NCBI GenBank assembly: GCA_003339645.1
Contig: QNUV01000041.1
Coordinates: 434,001-498,000, forward strand
DNA: 64,000 nt
Direction: 5' to 3'
Origin: Microbacterium arborescens
Lineage (GTDB): Bacteria > Actinomycetota > Actinomycetes > Actinomycetales > Microbacteriaceae
Positions 23,136 through 34,187 of the stretch are shown piece by piece. A program made the translations under genes and the position numbers. The first letter of the stretch is position 1. Each line of letters begins with the position of its first letter. Under the pieces are notes generated by a model. The model saw nothing but the letters and a program-made list of their open reading frames with translations. It did no database searches and had not been told where the DNA came from.

Positions 23136-23719
23136 CGTCGTCTCCGATCGGGGTCGATGATGCGGTCGCGCTCGTCGAGAGCGTCCTCGGTCGCGGCATC
23201 CGCATCCGACGCCGGCACACCGTCGCCGAATCCCTCGGAGTCGAGGCGCAGTGCTCGCCGCGCGGTGATGAACCATGCTCCTGCCAGCCCCATCGCGCTG
23301 AGAGGCACGTTGACGAGGAGAGCGATCGATCCCGCCCAGCCGTCGGCCGATCCGCCCATCAACGTGATGAGGGCGCCCGCCGTGGTGACGACGCCGACCA
23401 ACGCGCCGTACGCCGCGAAAGCGATCAGGTGTACGCCGATACGCGGCGAACGTCGCAGGAAGCGGCCGAGCGCGTATGCGCCGGGCGAACCGATCACGAC
23501 GGCGGGGACGGAGGCGATCACGATCATCACGGTGCCCACGACCAAGCTGAAGCCGCCCGTCACCACCGCCCACGAGACGATGAGCAGCAGCGTCGTCGCG
23601 CCCCACGCGCGGGCGGCGCCCTTCAGGAACTCGGCGCGGGTGAACGCGAGAGGTTCGGCATCCGTGCGCGGCGAGTCTCGACGGGACGCGAGCGGCGGTT
23701 CGGGGTCGGTGCCCGTCAC
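23117..23719 (-). CDS. Four-helix membrane protein of unknown function
   Basis: 200-aa protein with a hydrophilic N-terminal ~30 residues and four hydrophobic segments between about 38 and 155 (TTLLLIVSWAVVTGGFSLV, VMIVIASVPAVVIGSPGAYALG, LIAFAAYGALVGVVTTAGALI, IALLVNVPLSAMGLAGAWFI). A charged C-terminus follows. I do not recognise the family. It is coupled to the upstream TetR gene by an ATGA overlap, so it is a likely target or partner of that regulator. Its 3' end overlaps dxs. Confidence 0.7.
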   Translation of the reverse strand: MTGTDPEPPLASRRDSPRTDAEPLAFTRAEFLKGAARAWGATTLLLIVSWAVVTGGFSLVVGTVMIVIASVPAVVIGSPGAYALGRFLRRSPRIGVHLIAFAAYGALVGVVTTAGALITLMGGSADGWAGSIALLVNVPLSAMGLAGAWFITARRALRLDSEGFGDGVPASDADAATEDALDERDRIIDPDRRRRQRPRD

Positions 23720-24393
23720 GATCGTGTCTCCGCGATGAGGTCGAGGAGCTCCCGCAGCGGCCGTCGCAGCATCGGGAGGCGGACGAGCGGGAGCGCCATC
23801 GCGAGAAGCGCCAAGCCCCTGTCGAGCAAGCGCCGCGTCTTCGCCTGGTCGTCGGACTGGTCGTATACCCAGTACATCGCAAGCAGCAGATGCGCGAGAA
23901 CGAGCGCCCCGGGCAGCGCCTCGGCGATGTCCTTCGGGAGCTTGTGGTCGGCGCCGTCGACGGCGGTGCGGAACAGTTCCTCCACGATCGTGAGCGAGGC
24001 ATCCGACTCGGGCGACAGCGGGTTGATCGACGAGCGGGGGGACACCGCGGCCGTCAGGAACTCCGGCGCATGGCCATGAGTCGGCGTCAACTGATCGAGG
24101 CCCGTGTGGAAGACGATCGCGAGTCGGGTCGTGAGGTCACGCTCGGACGCGAGTCGGGGGAGGGCGGCAGCTCGGTGCGCCTGCTGCACCTGGAGGTAGA
24201 ACTCCTGCACGAGCTCGTTCTTCGACGCGAAGTGGTAGTTCGTCGTGCCGACCGAGACGCCGGCCTCCGAGGCGATATGACGGATGGTGGTCGCGTCGTA
24301 GCCACGCTCGCGGAACGAACGGAGCGCGGTCTCGACGATCAGGGCACGCGTGCGGTCTCGTTTCGATCCGGTCGGCGACGGTGTGCTGAACAT
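23716..24393 (-). CDS. TetR-family transcriptional regulator
   Basis: 225-aa one-component repressor. The N-terminal helix-turn-helix domain spans about residues 12-60 (RALIVETALRSFRERGYDATTIRHIA, then EAGVSVGTTNYHFASKNEL). The helical ligand-binding domain has a long Leu-rich end and no recognisable ligand signature. It is the first gene of a two-gene minus-strand operon with the membrane protein and is divergent from pepN over 64 bp. Autoregulation and control of the membrane protein are the natural guess; the effector is unknown. Confidence 0.88.
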   Translation of the reverse strand: MFSTPSPTGSKRDRTRALIVETALRSFRERGYDATTIRHIASEAGVSVGTTNYHFASKNELVQEFYLQVQQAHRAAALPRLASERDLTTRLAIVFHTGLDQLTPTHGHAPEFLTAAVSPRSSINPLSPESDASLTIVEELFRTAVDGADHKLPKDIAEALPGALVLAHLLLAMYWVYDQSDDQAKTRRLLDRGLALLAMALPLVRLPMLRRPLRELLDLIAETRS

Positions 24394-24457
24394 GTTCAGA
24401 CTCTACAGCGCGACTTCTCAGGCCGTCCGGCCCACGCTCGCGTGAAAGCATGGAGGG

Positions 24458-26962
<2,505 letters not shown>

Positions 26963-27007
26963 CACGACGAGGACCCCGCGGCTTCGTGCCACGGGGTCCT
27001 CGTCGTG
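26963..27007. terminator. Bidirectional terminator between pepN and the fadB-like gene
   Basis: Perfect 16-bp stem (CACGACGAGGACCCCG) around a 13-nt loop. It starts directly after the pepN stop and ends 15 bp before the 3' end of the convergent gene. Confidence 0.85.
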
Positions 27008-27021
27008 ATGCGGCGGAGGTG

Positions 27022-29166
27022 TCAGCGATTCGCGATCCCGCGGATGGGCGGGTGGTGGAACGTGTCGCCGAACGCCCGCTCCGACGCGCCCTCCCGATCG
27101 AGGTAGGGCGAGGCCCCGCCATCGATGAACGGCCAGCCGGCGCCCAGGATGAGGCACAGGTCGATGTCCTGCACCTCCGGGACGACGCCTTCGTCGAGCA
27201 TGAGCTTGATCTCCTGTGCCAGGCCGTCCTGCACGCGCTGAAGGATCGTCTCGGCCGCGACCGGCGACGAACCCGTCGCCTTCTTCGCGATCTTCTCCGC
27301 GGCCTTGGTGAATCCGGTGACGCGCCCTCCCTTGTCCTTCTCGACGACCTCGGAGAGCTCCGCGAGCTGGTGGAAGTTCTCGTTAGCGTAGAAGCGGTCG
27401 GGGAACGCCGAGGTCATCGTGTCCTGCACGTGTGCGGCGACCTTCCAGCCGACGAGGTCGATGAGCTGGAAGGGCCCCATCGGCAGCCCGAGCGGCGAGA
27501 ATGCCTTCTCGACATCGGCGACCGGCGTGCCCTCGTAGACGGCGCGCGCCGCCTCGCCCATGACCTTCGCCAGCAGTCGGTTCACGACGAAGCCGGGCGC
27601 GTCGGCCGTCAGGACGGCGTTCTTTCCGAGCCCCTTCGCGACCACGAAGGCGGTCGACAGGGCAGCATCCGTCGTCTGCGGCGTCTTCACGACCTCGATC
27701 AGCGGCATGACCGCGACGGGGTTGAAGAAGTGGAAACCGACCAGACGCTCGGGGTGAGCGAGCTTCGCGCCGATCTCCGCCACCGACAGTGACGAGGTGT
27801 TCGTCGCGAGGATCGCGTCGTCGGCGATGATCTTCTCGATCTCGCCGAAGACCTGCTGCTTGACGCCGACCTCTTCGAAGACCGCCTCGATGACGAAGTC
27901 GCAGTCGGCGTACTCGCTCTTGTCGACGGTGCCGTGAACGAGCGAGCGGAGCTTGCCCGCCGTGTCGGAATCGATGCGGCCCTTCGCCTCGAGCTTGCCG
28001 ATCTCCTCGCGGATGTAGGCGAGCCCCTTGTCGACGCGCGCCTGATCGAGGTCGGTGATGAGCACGGGCACCTGGAGCCTGCGGACGAAGAGCAGCGCGA
28101 ACTGGCTGGCCATGAGGCCCGCACCGATGACGCCGACCTTCGTCACCTTCTTCGCCAGCGACTTGTCGGGAGCGCCGACGGGCCGCTTCGCGCGCTTCTG
28201 CACGAGGTCGAAGGCGTACATCGACGCGGCGAACTGGTCGCCCGAGATGAGCTCGGCGAGAGCGTCGTCCTCGCGGGCGAAGCCTTCTTCGCGCGATCCG
28301 CTACGGGCCTTCTCGAGCAGCTCGAGCGCCAGGTAGGGCGCCTTCGGCACGGTGCCGATCTTGGACTCGAGCATCCCGCGAGCGACCTTGACGGCGATCG
28401 GCCACTTCGTCAGGCGCTCGAGCTTGCCGGGCTCGTTCTTGCGCGTGACCGAGACGGCACCCGACAGTACGCGGTCAGCCCAGGCGAGGGAGTCCTCGAG
28501 GTAGCTCACCGCGGGGAAGATCGCGTCCATGATGCCCAGGTCGAACGCCTGCTGAGGCTTGAGCACGCGGTTCTGCTTGAGCGGATTGCTGATGACCACT
28601 TCGAGCGCGTTCTCGATGCCGATGAGGTTCGGCAGCAGGTAGGCGCCGCCCCAGCCCGGGATGAGACCGAGGAAGACCTCGGGCAGGGCGATGGCCGCCG
28701 CGGAGGCATCCACGGTCCGGTAGGTGCTGTTCAGCGCGATCTCGAGACCGCCGCCGAGGGCGAGGCCGTTCACGAAAGCGAAGGAGGGGACACCCAGTTG
28801 CGACAGGCGCCCGAGCACCTGGTGCCCGCGCTGCGCGACGAGCTTCGCGATCTCCTTCGAGGGCAACCGTGAGACATCGGAGAGGTCGGCTCCCGCGGCC
28901 AGGATGTACTGCTTGCCGGTGATGCCGACGGCATCGATCTCGCCCGCTGCCGCACGCGCGGCGAGCGTATCGAGGACGCCGCCCAGCTCGGCGAGCGTCG
29001 CCGGACCGAGCGTGTTCGGTCGGGTGTGGTCGCGACCGTTGTCGAGGGTGATGAGCGCGAGCGTGCGGCCCGAGGGGAGCCGGACATCACGCACGAGCGA
29101 GTGGGTGACGACCTCGTCGCCGGTCAGGGCGTCGAGGGGGGAGAAGTCGATGTCGTCGTAGGTCAT
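27022..29166 (-). CDS. fadB: Bifunctional enoyl-CoA hydratase/3-hydroxyacyl-CoA dehydrogenase
   Basis: 714-aa fatty-acid beta-oxidation multienzyme. The N-terminal crotonase domain (about 1-300) has LALGGGLEIAL and LPEVFLGLIPGWGG, carrying the two catalytic glutamates. The NAD-binding Rossmann fold follows with VGVIGAGLMASQFALLF near 375, then 3-hydroxyacyl-CoA dehydrogenase helical domains with GFHFFNPVAVMPLIEV and PGFVVNRLLA. The start was set at the ATG 11 nt after the thiolase stop; a reading starting at 29376 would overlap the thiolase. It forms an operon with the thiolase upstream. Confidence 0.92.
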   Translation of the reverse strand: MTYDDIDFSPLDALTGDEVVTHSLVRDVRLPSGRTLALITLDNGRDHTRPNTLGPATLAELGGVLDTLAARAAAGEIDAVGITGKQYILAAGADLSDVSRLPSKEIAKLVAQRGHQVLGRLSQLGVPSFAFVNGLALGGGLEIALNSTYRTVDASAAAIALPEVFLGLIPGWGGAYLLPNLIGIENALEVVISNPLKQNRVLKPQQAFDLGIMDAIFPAVSYLEDSLAWADRVLSGAVSVTRKNEPGKLERLTKWPIAVKVARGMLESKIGTVPKAPYLALELLEKARSGSREEGFAREDDALAELISGDQFAASMYAFDLVQKRAKRPVGAPDKSLAKKVTKVGVIGAGLMASQFALLFVRRLQVPVLITDLDQARVDKGLAYIREEIGKLEAKGRIDSDTAGKLRSLVHGTVDKSEYADCDFVIEAVFEEVGVKQQVFGEIEKIIADDAILATNTSSLSVAEIGAKLAHPERLVGFHFFNPVAVMPLIEVVKTPQTTDAALSTAFVVAKGLGKNAVLTADAPGFVVNRLLAKVMGEAARAVYEGTPVADVEKAFSPLGLPMGPFQLIDLVGWKVAAHVQDTMTSAFPDRFYANENFHQLAELSEVVEKDKGGRVTGFTKAAEKIAKKATGSSPVAAETILQRVQDGLAQEIKLMLDEGVVPEVQDIDLCLILGAGWPFIDGGASPYLDREGASERAFGDTFHHPPIRGIANR

Positions 29167-29177
29167 GTCGGCGCGCC

Positions 29178-30395
29178 TCACTTCTTCGCGGTCTTCTTCT
29201 TGCCGGTGTAGTGCGGGTTCTCCCAGATCACGGAACCGCCCTGGCCGAGGCCGACGCACATGGCCGTCAGTCCGTAACGGACGTCCGGACGCTCGGCGAA
29301 CTGAGCGGCGAGCTGGATCATCAGACGCACACCGGATGCCGCCAGGGGGTGACCGACCGCGATGGCGCCGCCCCACGGGTTGACGCGCGGATCGTCGTCG
29401 TCGATGCCGAAGTGGTCGAGAAGCGACAGCACCTGCACCGCGAACGCCTCGTTGAGCTCGAACAGGCCGATGTCGTCGATCGTCAGGCCGGCCTTGGCGA
29501 GCGCCTTCTCGGTCGAGGGGATGGGGCCGATGCCCATCACCTCGGGCTGGACGCCGGCGAAGCCGAACGAGACCATCCGCATCTTCGGAGTGAGGCCGAG
29601 CTCCTTCACCGCGCGCGAGCCGGCGAGGAGGCTGATGGTCGCGCCGTCGGTGAGAGGTGAGGACGTGCCCGCGGTGACGCGTCCGTGCGGGCGGAAGGGC
29701 GTCTTCAGCTGAGCGAGGCCCTCCATCGTGGTCTCGGGCCGGCGGCCCTCGTCCTCGGTCGCGAGGCCCCAGGCGCCGTCCGCGGACTTCACCGCGACGG
29801 GAACGAGATCAGGCTGCAGCTTGCCCGCCTCGTACGCGGCCTGAGCCTTGTGCTGGCTGCGCATTCCGAACTGGTCGGCGCGCTCCTTCGTGAGGACCGG
29901 GAAGCGGTCGTGCAGCCGCTCGGCGGTGATACCCATGTTCAGGGCGTCTGCGCTGACGAGCTTCTCGGTGAGGAAGCGCGGGTTGGGATCGGTGTCGCCG
30001 CCGCCGAGGGGGTGTCGACCCATGTGCTCGACGCCGCCCGCGAGGGCGAGGTCGTACATGCCGATGCCGATCGAGCCGGCCATCGTGGTGACGCTCGTCA
30101 TCGCACCCGCGCACATGCGGTCGATCGCGAAGCCCGGCACGCTCTGCGGGAGGCCGGCGAGGATCGCTGCGGTGCGGCCGAGGGTCAGGCCCTGGTCGCC
30201 CTGCTGGGTCGTTGCGGCGATCGCCACGTCATCGATCCGGTCGAGCGGCACATCGGGGTTGCGTTCGATCACGCCCCGGATCGCTTTGACGACGAGGTCG
30301 TCCGCTCGGGTGTTCCAGTACATGCCCTTCTCGCCGGCGCGCCCGAACGGGGTGCGCATGCCGTCGATGAAGTAGACGTCCGAGATCTCGGCCAC
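29178..30395 (-). CDS. fadA: Acetyl-CoA C-acyltransferase (thiolase)
   Basis: 405-aa thiolase that cleaves 3-oxoacyl-CoA at the end of each beta-oxidation cycle. The nucleophile is Cys95 in DRMCAGAMTS. The catalytic His is in GHPLAASG and the acid/base Cys in CVGLGQGG near the C-terminus. It directly precedes the fadB-like gene, matching the trifunctional FadAB arrangement. A basic KKKTAKK tail ends the protein. Confidence 0.93.
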   Translation of the reverse strand: MAEISDVYFIDGMRTPFGRAGEKGMYWNTRADDLVVKAIRGVIERNPDVPLDRIDDVAIAATTQQGDQGLTLGRTAAILAGLPQSVPGFAIDRMCAGAMTSVTTMAGSIGIGMYDLALAGGVEHMGRHPLGGGDTDPNPRFLTEKLVSADALNMGITAERLHDRFPVLTKERADQFGMRSQHKAQAAYEAGKLQPDLVPVAVKSADGAWGLATEDEGRRPETTMEGLAQLKTPFRPHGRVTAGTSSPLTDGATISLLAGSRAVKELGLTPKMRMVSFGFAGVQPEVMGIGPIPSTEKALAKAGLTIDDIGLFELNEAFAVQVLSLLDHFGIDDDDPRVNPWGGAIAVGHPLAASGVRLMIQLAAQFAERPDVRYGLTAMCVGLGQGGSVIWENPHYTGKKKTAKK

Positions 30396-30467
30396 TTTGC
30401 CTCCAGAAGATGGGATCTTCCCCAGCCTAGAGAGCTGCGGAGGCCGGGAAAATCGGTTGGGTCGAAC

Positions 30468-31664
30468 CTACGAACCGGCCGAGGAAGGTGCGGCATCCCC
30501 GTTCACGGAATCCACAAAGGCTTGAGCGATCAGCTGTGCAGTCTGCTCAATCTGCCACGGCCGCGCGCCGAGCTCCGCGAGTGCCGTCCCGACCGTCTCG
30601 GCCGAGATCTCCGCGGGCGGTGCCCATGCCACGCGGCGCAGCAGCTCAGGAGTGAGCAGGTTCTCCGTCGGCATCGACAACTCCTCCGCGCGCTGCTCGA
30701 CGAGCGGCTTGGCAGCCTTCAGGCGGGCGTCGGCGGGAGGGTTGCGGTCGACCCAGGCCCGCGCGGGCGGCAGGCCGTCGCCCGGCAGCCGGTCCGGCGG
30801 CAGCGACTGCTCGGCCCGGCCGGCCTCGAAGGCCGCCCACCAGCGGTCGAGCTGCGAGCGGCTCGCGCGGCCGGTGAAGTCCTTGACCTTCGCCAGGTCC
30901 TGCTTCGTCTTGGGGTCGGCGGCGAGCGCCGCGACGAGCGCGCGGTCGGGGACGAGCCGGCCGGGGGCGATGTCCTGCTCGCGGGCGTACTCCTCGCGCG
31001 CGGTCCACAGTGCTCGCGCAACCGCGAGCGCGCGGCGGCCCCGAATCGTGTGCAGGCCGCTGAGTCGGCGCCAGGGGTCTTCGCGCGGTGGCTTGACCGG
31101 CCGGTCGAGCACGGCTTGGAACTCCTGTGCGGCGAACTCGACCTTGCCCTGCGCCTCGAGCTCGCCTGCGAGCGCATCGCGCACGTCGATGAGGTGCTCC
31201 ACGTCGAGGGCTGCATACTCGAGCCACGACTGCGGCAGCGGGCGCGTCGACCAATCGGCCGCCGAGTGCGCCTTGGCGAGGACGATGCCCAGGGTGTCCT
31301 CGACGACGGCGCCGAGCCCGACGCGGGCGTGCCCGAGCAGGCGTGCGGCGAGCTCGGTGTCGAAGATCGACGTCGGGTCGAGCCCGGCCTCGCGGAGCGA
31401 AGGCAGGTCCTGGTTCGCGGCATGCAGCACCCACTCGACGTCGCCGATGGCGGACTGGAGAGGGGCGAAGGTCGTGATCGCCGGGGGATCGAACAGATGC
31501 ACGCCGGCTCCACGGCGGAAGACCTGGATGAGATAGGCCCGTTGCGAGTAGCGGAAGCCCGACGCTCGCTCGACGTCTACGGCGACGGGTCCGTCGCCGG
31601 CCGCGAGCAGCTGCGCGGCGCGTTCGAGTCCGGCGTCATCGGCGATGACGGTGTATTCAGCCAC
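30468..31664 (-). CDS. rnd: Ribonuclease D (DEDD exonuclease with HRDC domain)
   Basis: 398-aa 3'-5' exoribonuclease used in tRNA 3' maturation. The DEDD-y residues are visible: AVDVERA near 28-34, FDTELAARLLG near 100, and YAALDVEHLIDVRD near 155 with the tyrosine form of motif III. The HRDC domain spans about 205-290, and a second HRDC-like helical part fills the C-terminus. Its start overlaps the DUF3000 3' end by 8 bp, so it is translated from the same mRNA. Confidence 0.92.
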   Translation of the reverse strand: MAEYTVIADDAGLERAAQLLAAGDGPVAVDVERASGFRYSQRAYLIQVFRRGAGVHLFDPPAITTFAPLQSAIGDVEWVLHAANQDLPSLREAGLDPTSIFDTELAARLLGHARVGLGAVVEDTLGIVLAKAHSAADWSTRPLPQSWLEYAALDVEHLIDVRDALAGELEAQGKVEFAAQEFQAVLDRPVKPPREDPWRRLSGLHTIRGRRALAVARALWTAREEYAREQDIAPGRLVPDRALVAALAADPKTKQDLAKVKDFTGRASRSQLDRWWAAFEAGRAEQSLPPDRLPGDGLPPARAWVDRNPPADARLKAAKPLVEQRAEELSMPTENLLTPELLRRVAWAPPAEISAETVGTALAELGARPWQIEQTAQLIAQAFVDSVNGDAAPSSAGS

Positions 31665-32247
31665 GGTTCCCCCGGCGTGCTCCGAAGACGGCGACGCCCT
31701 CCGACCCCGGAGGAAGGCCGGCCAGCATGCAGGTCAGTTCCGCCCAGGCGTCGATGTGGGCGGTGATGTCGCCGACGGGGGTCCACGAAGCGCGCAGTTC
31801 GATCTGCGCACCGTCGCCCTCGTCGGCGAGACTTCCGAAACCGCGCGAGAGCGTCTTCGTCGCGGTCCCCGAGATGGAGTGGAACGAGGCGCCGCGATGA
31901 TCGAGCGCGTCGATGAGCCACGACCAGGCGACCTCGGCGAGAAGCGGATCGACGCCGATCTCGGGTTCGAGCGGCGCCTGGGCGAATGCGACGATGCGCC
32001 ACGCCCCGCCCCAGGCATCCGGCTCGTCGTCGTCGTGGAGGACGACGATGCGGCCGGTGCCGTAGGGGGAGTCGACGGCGTGATCCTCGGGTCGCACATC
32101 GCCCGCAAGCGCGAGGGCGTCGGGCGCGAGGCCGGTCGGGGCAGGGATCTCGCGGACCACGAGGTCGTCGCGGAAGGTCATCGCCAGCACCGCCTCGCGT
32201 GCGACGACGAATGCCGTCGCGTCGGCGGGAGGACGGGAATCGGCCAC
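31657..32247 (-). CDS. DUF3000 family protein
   Basis: 196-aa soluble protein of an actinobacterial family that usually precedes a ribonuclease D gene, as here. No catalytic motif is recognised. It has an alternating alpha/beta pattern with FRDDLVVREIPAPTGLAP and RIVVLHDDDEPDAWGG. The GTG start is preceded by TAGTCT at 6 nt, so the mRNA is probably leaderless. First gene of the DUF3000-rnd operon. Confidence 0.85.
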   Translation of the reverse strand: MADSRPPADATAFVVAREAVLAMTFRDDLVVREIPAPTGLAPDALALAGDVRPEDHAVDSPYGTGRIVVLHDDDEPDAWGGAWRIVAFAQAPLEPEIGVDPLLAEVAWSWLIDALDHRGASFHSISGTATKTLSRGFGSLADEGDGAQIELRASWTPVGDITAHIDAWAELTCMLAGLPPGSEGVAVFGARRGNRG

Positions 32248-32253
32248 GTCGAC

Positions 32254-32263
32254 AGACTAGAGT
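32254..32263. promoter_or_regulatory. Overlapping divergent -10 boxes (AGACTAGAGT)
   Basis: On minus, TAGTCT (32259-32254) sits 6 nt before the DUF3000 GTG. On plus, TAGAGT (32258-32263) sits 9 nt before the hydrolase ATG. The two boxes share the central TA, so polymerase cannot occupy both at once and the two transcripts should exclude each other. Confidence 0.55.
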
Positions 32264-32272
32264 GAGGCCTCG

Positions 32273-33493
32273 ATGATGGGTTCCAGGCGCGCCGGGGCTG
32301 CGGGCGCATCTCCCGCAGCAGCCACCGCCGCGAAGACGACGATCGCGGCATTGGCCGGAGCCCTCGGGATCTCGTTGGCCGCGCTCGGCACCGTTTCGAT
32401 GCGCGTAGCCCGTAAGGTCGTGACGCCCGCCGGGCGGGTGCCCGACACGCAGCTGCTCGCGGTCGACGTCGCCGCGCAGACGCTCACCCTCTCGCGCACT
32501 CCCGACACCGAGCTGCCGGGGCGGTACGGACTGTTCACGACGGGCACCGCCTCGTATGTGAAGGTCGGTGCCGTGCTGGCGCTCGACGAGACGTCGGTCA
32601 AGCGCAAGCTGCTCACGCAGATCGGAACGGACGACCGGCTGTCAGCCGCCGCGGCATTCAGCGGGTGGTACTACTCCGATCCGGCGGAGCTGCACCTGCC
32701 CTACCACTCCGAGCTCGTCGGGTCTCCGCTCGGACCCTGCCCCGCCTGGTTCTTCCCGGCCGCGGACGCGGCGGGGGAGCCGAGCGACACGTGGGTCATC
32801 CAGATTCACGGGCGCGGCACGACACGGGCCGAGACGCTGCGTGCGGTGCCGGTGTTCCACGCCGCCGGTGTGTCGTCCCTGCTGGTGTCGTACCGCAACG
32901 ACGGCGAGGCGCCGCGCAGCCGATCGGGCACGTACATGCTCGGTGCGACCGAATGGCGCGATGTGGATGCCGCGATCGGAGCGGCCCGCCGCCGCGGCGC
33001 GCGCCGCATCTTCCTCATGGGGTGGTCGATGGGCGGCGCGATCGCCCTCCAGGTCGCCCTGAACTCGGCCCATCGCGACATCATCGCCGGAGTCTTGCTC
33101 GAGTCGCCGGCGATCGACTGGCGCATCGTGCTCGACTACCAGGCGCACCTGCTGCGCATCCCCGCCCCCGTCGCGAGCACCGCCGTGCGCGCGCTCGACA
33201 GCGCGTGGGGGTCGCGGGTCGTCGGGTTGAACACCCCGATCCCGTTCGACCGGCTCGATGTGGTCGCCCGTGCGGCCGAGCTTCGGCATCCGATTCTCAT
33301 CCTGCACAGCGACGACGACGGCTTCGTCCCGGCGGACGCGTCGTATCAGCTGGCAGAGGCGCGTCCCGATCTGGTCGAGCTGGAGGTGTTCCGGACGGCC
33401 CGGCACACGAAGCTGTGGAACTACGATCCGGAGCGTTGGACCTCGGTCATCCGCGACTGGCTCGAGCGCCGACGCTCAGCCGCAGATAGCTGA
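32273..33493 (+). CDS. Membrane-anchored alpha/beta hydrolase
   Basis: 406-aa serine hydrolase. One N-terminal hydrophobic helix (about 23-45) suggests a membrane anchor facing out, preceded by a small-residue stretch. The oxyanion segment is IQIHGRGT near 180, the nucleophile elbow GWSMGG has Ser252, the acid lies in HSDDDGFVP near 345-350, and the base is His378. Two adjacent ATGs are possible starts (32273, 32276). Substrate unknown. Its 3' end overlaps the convergent RibD-like gene by 47 bp. Confidence 0.85.
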   Translation: MMGSRRAGAAGASPAAATAAKTTIAALAGALGISLAALGTVSMRVARKVVTPAGRVPDTQLLAVDVAAQTLTLSRTPDTELPGRYGLFTTGTASYVKVGAVLALDETSVKRKLLTQIGTDDRLSAAAAFSGWYYSDPAELHLPYHSELVGSPLGPCPAWFFPAADAAGEPSDTWVIQIHGRGTTRAETLRAVPVFHAAGVSSLLVSYRNDGEAPRSRSGTYMLGATEWRDVDAAIGAARRRGARRIFLMGWSMGGAIALQVALNSAHRDIIAGVLLESPAIDWRIVLDYQAHLLRIPAPVASTAVRALDSAWGSRVVGLNTPIPFDRLDVVARAAELRHPILILHSDDDGFVPADASYQLAEARPDLVELEVFRTARHTKLWNYDPERWTSVIRDWLERRRSAADS

Positions 33494-34154
33494 AGCCCGC
33501 GGCATCCATCAGCGCACCCGCGACGGCGGTCGGCACCTCGTCCGCAACCGGCAGGACGGGATGCCGGACCGGTCCGATGCGCGGCGCGACCGTGAGGCAG
33601 ATCTCGTCGGCCACGCCCGCGGCGATGAACTGCGCAGCGAGGGTCGGTCCGCCCTCGCAGACCACGCGCTCCCACCCGCGGGCCGACAGGACGGCGAGCA
33701 CGTCGGCGGGGGACAGGTCGGGCCCGCTGCCGGCGGTGACAACGGTGACGCCGGCGGGCGCTTCGGGACGGGCGCCGTCGGGAACGACCAGGACGACCCG
33801 CCCCGCCTCGGCGTCGGTCAGGCGGTGGCCGTCGAGACGCCCCGACCGCGAGACGATGGCGAGGGCCGCCGTACGCGGAACGACATAGCCCTCCGCGCGG
33901 ACGGTCTCCGCGCCCACGACGACGACGTCGGCGTCCCGGCGGATGATGCCGAGGATGCTGCGATCGGTCGGGCTCGTGATCGTCTCGCTCGTCCCGTCGC
34001 CGCCGGAGGCTGACCCGGTCAGGGTAGTGACCATGTTCACGCGGACGTATCCGCCGGGCGCTCGCCGGTAGCGCCCTGCGAGCCACACCCGTCCGGCATC
34101 CGTCGTGGAATCGGCGCTCTCGCCGGTTTCCGGAAGCATCTCGGTCACACGCAC
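33447..34154 (-). CDS. Pyrimidine reductase family protein (RibD C-terminal domain)
   Basis: 235-aa dihydrofolate-reductase-fold protein of the RibD C-terminal family, whose members reduce the ribosyl group of a riboflavin precursor or related substrates. Visible features are YVRVNMVTTLTGSASG near 36, ILGIIRRDADVVVVGAETVRAEGY near 68-90, and CEGGPTLAAQFIAAGVADEI near 165. The ribD deaminase domain is absent and no riboflavin gene is nearby, so the true substrate is uncertain. The GTG start has AAAGGA upstream. Confidence 0.82.
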   Translation of the reverse strand: MRVTEMLPETGESADSTTDAGRVWLAGRYRRAPGGYVRVNMVTTLTGSASGGDGTSETITSPTDRSILGIIRRDADVVVVGAETVRAEGYVVPRTAALAIVSRSGRLDGHRLTDAEAGRVVLVVPDGARPEAPAGVTVVTAGSGPDLSPADVLAVLSARGWERVVCEGGPTLAAQFIAAGVADEICLTVAPRIGPVRHPVLPVADEVPTAVAGALMDAAGFSYLRLSVGARASRG

Positions 34155-34175
34155 GGCGTCATCCTTTCACGCGGT

Positions 34176-34181
34176 TAGGGT
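34176..34181 (+). promoter_or_regulatory. -10 box of zapE (leaderless)
   Basis: TAGGGT ends 6 nt before the GTG at 34188, placing the expected start of transcription on the start codon. Confidence 0.5.
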
Positions 34182-34187
34182 TGATCC

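Noticed and set aside
23716-24393. TetR gene as AcnR, the aconitase repressor of corynebacteria
   Set aside because: It is separated from acnA by dxs, lies on the other strand and is coupled to a membrane protein; the acnA palindrome looks more like a MarR-type site than the AcnR site. Not excluded, but unsupported.
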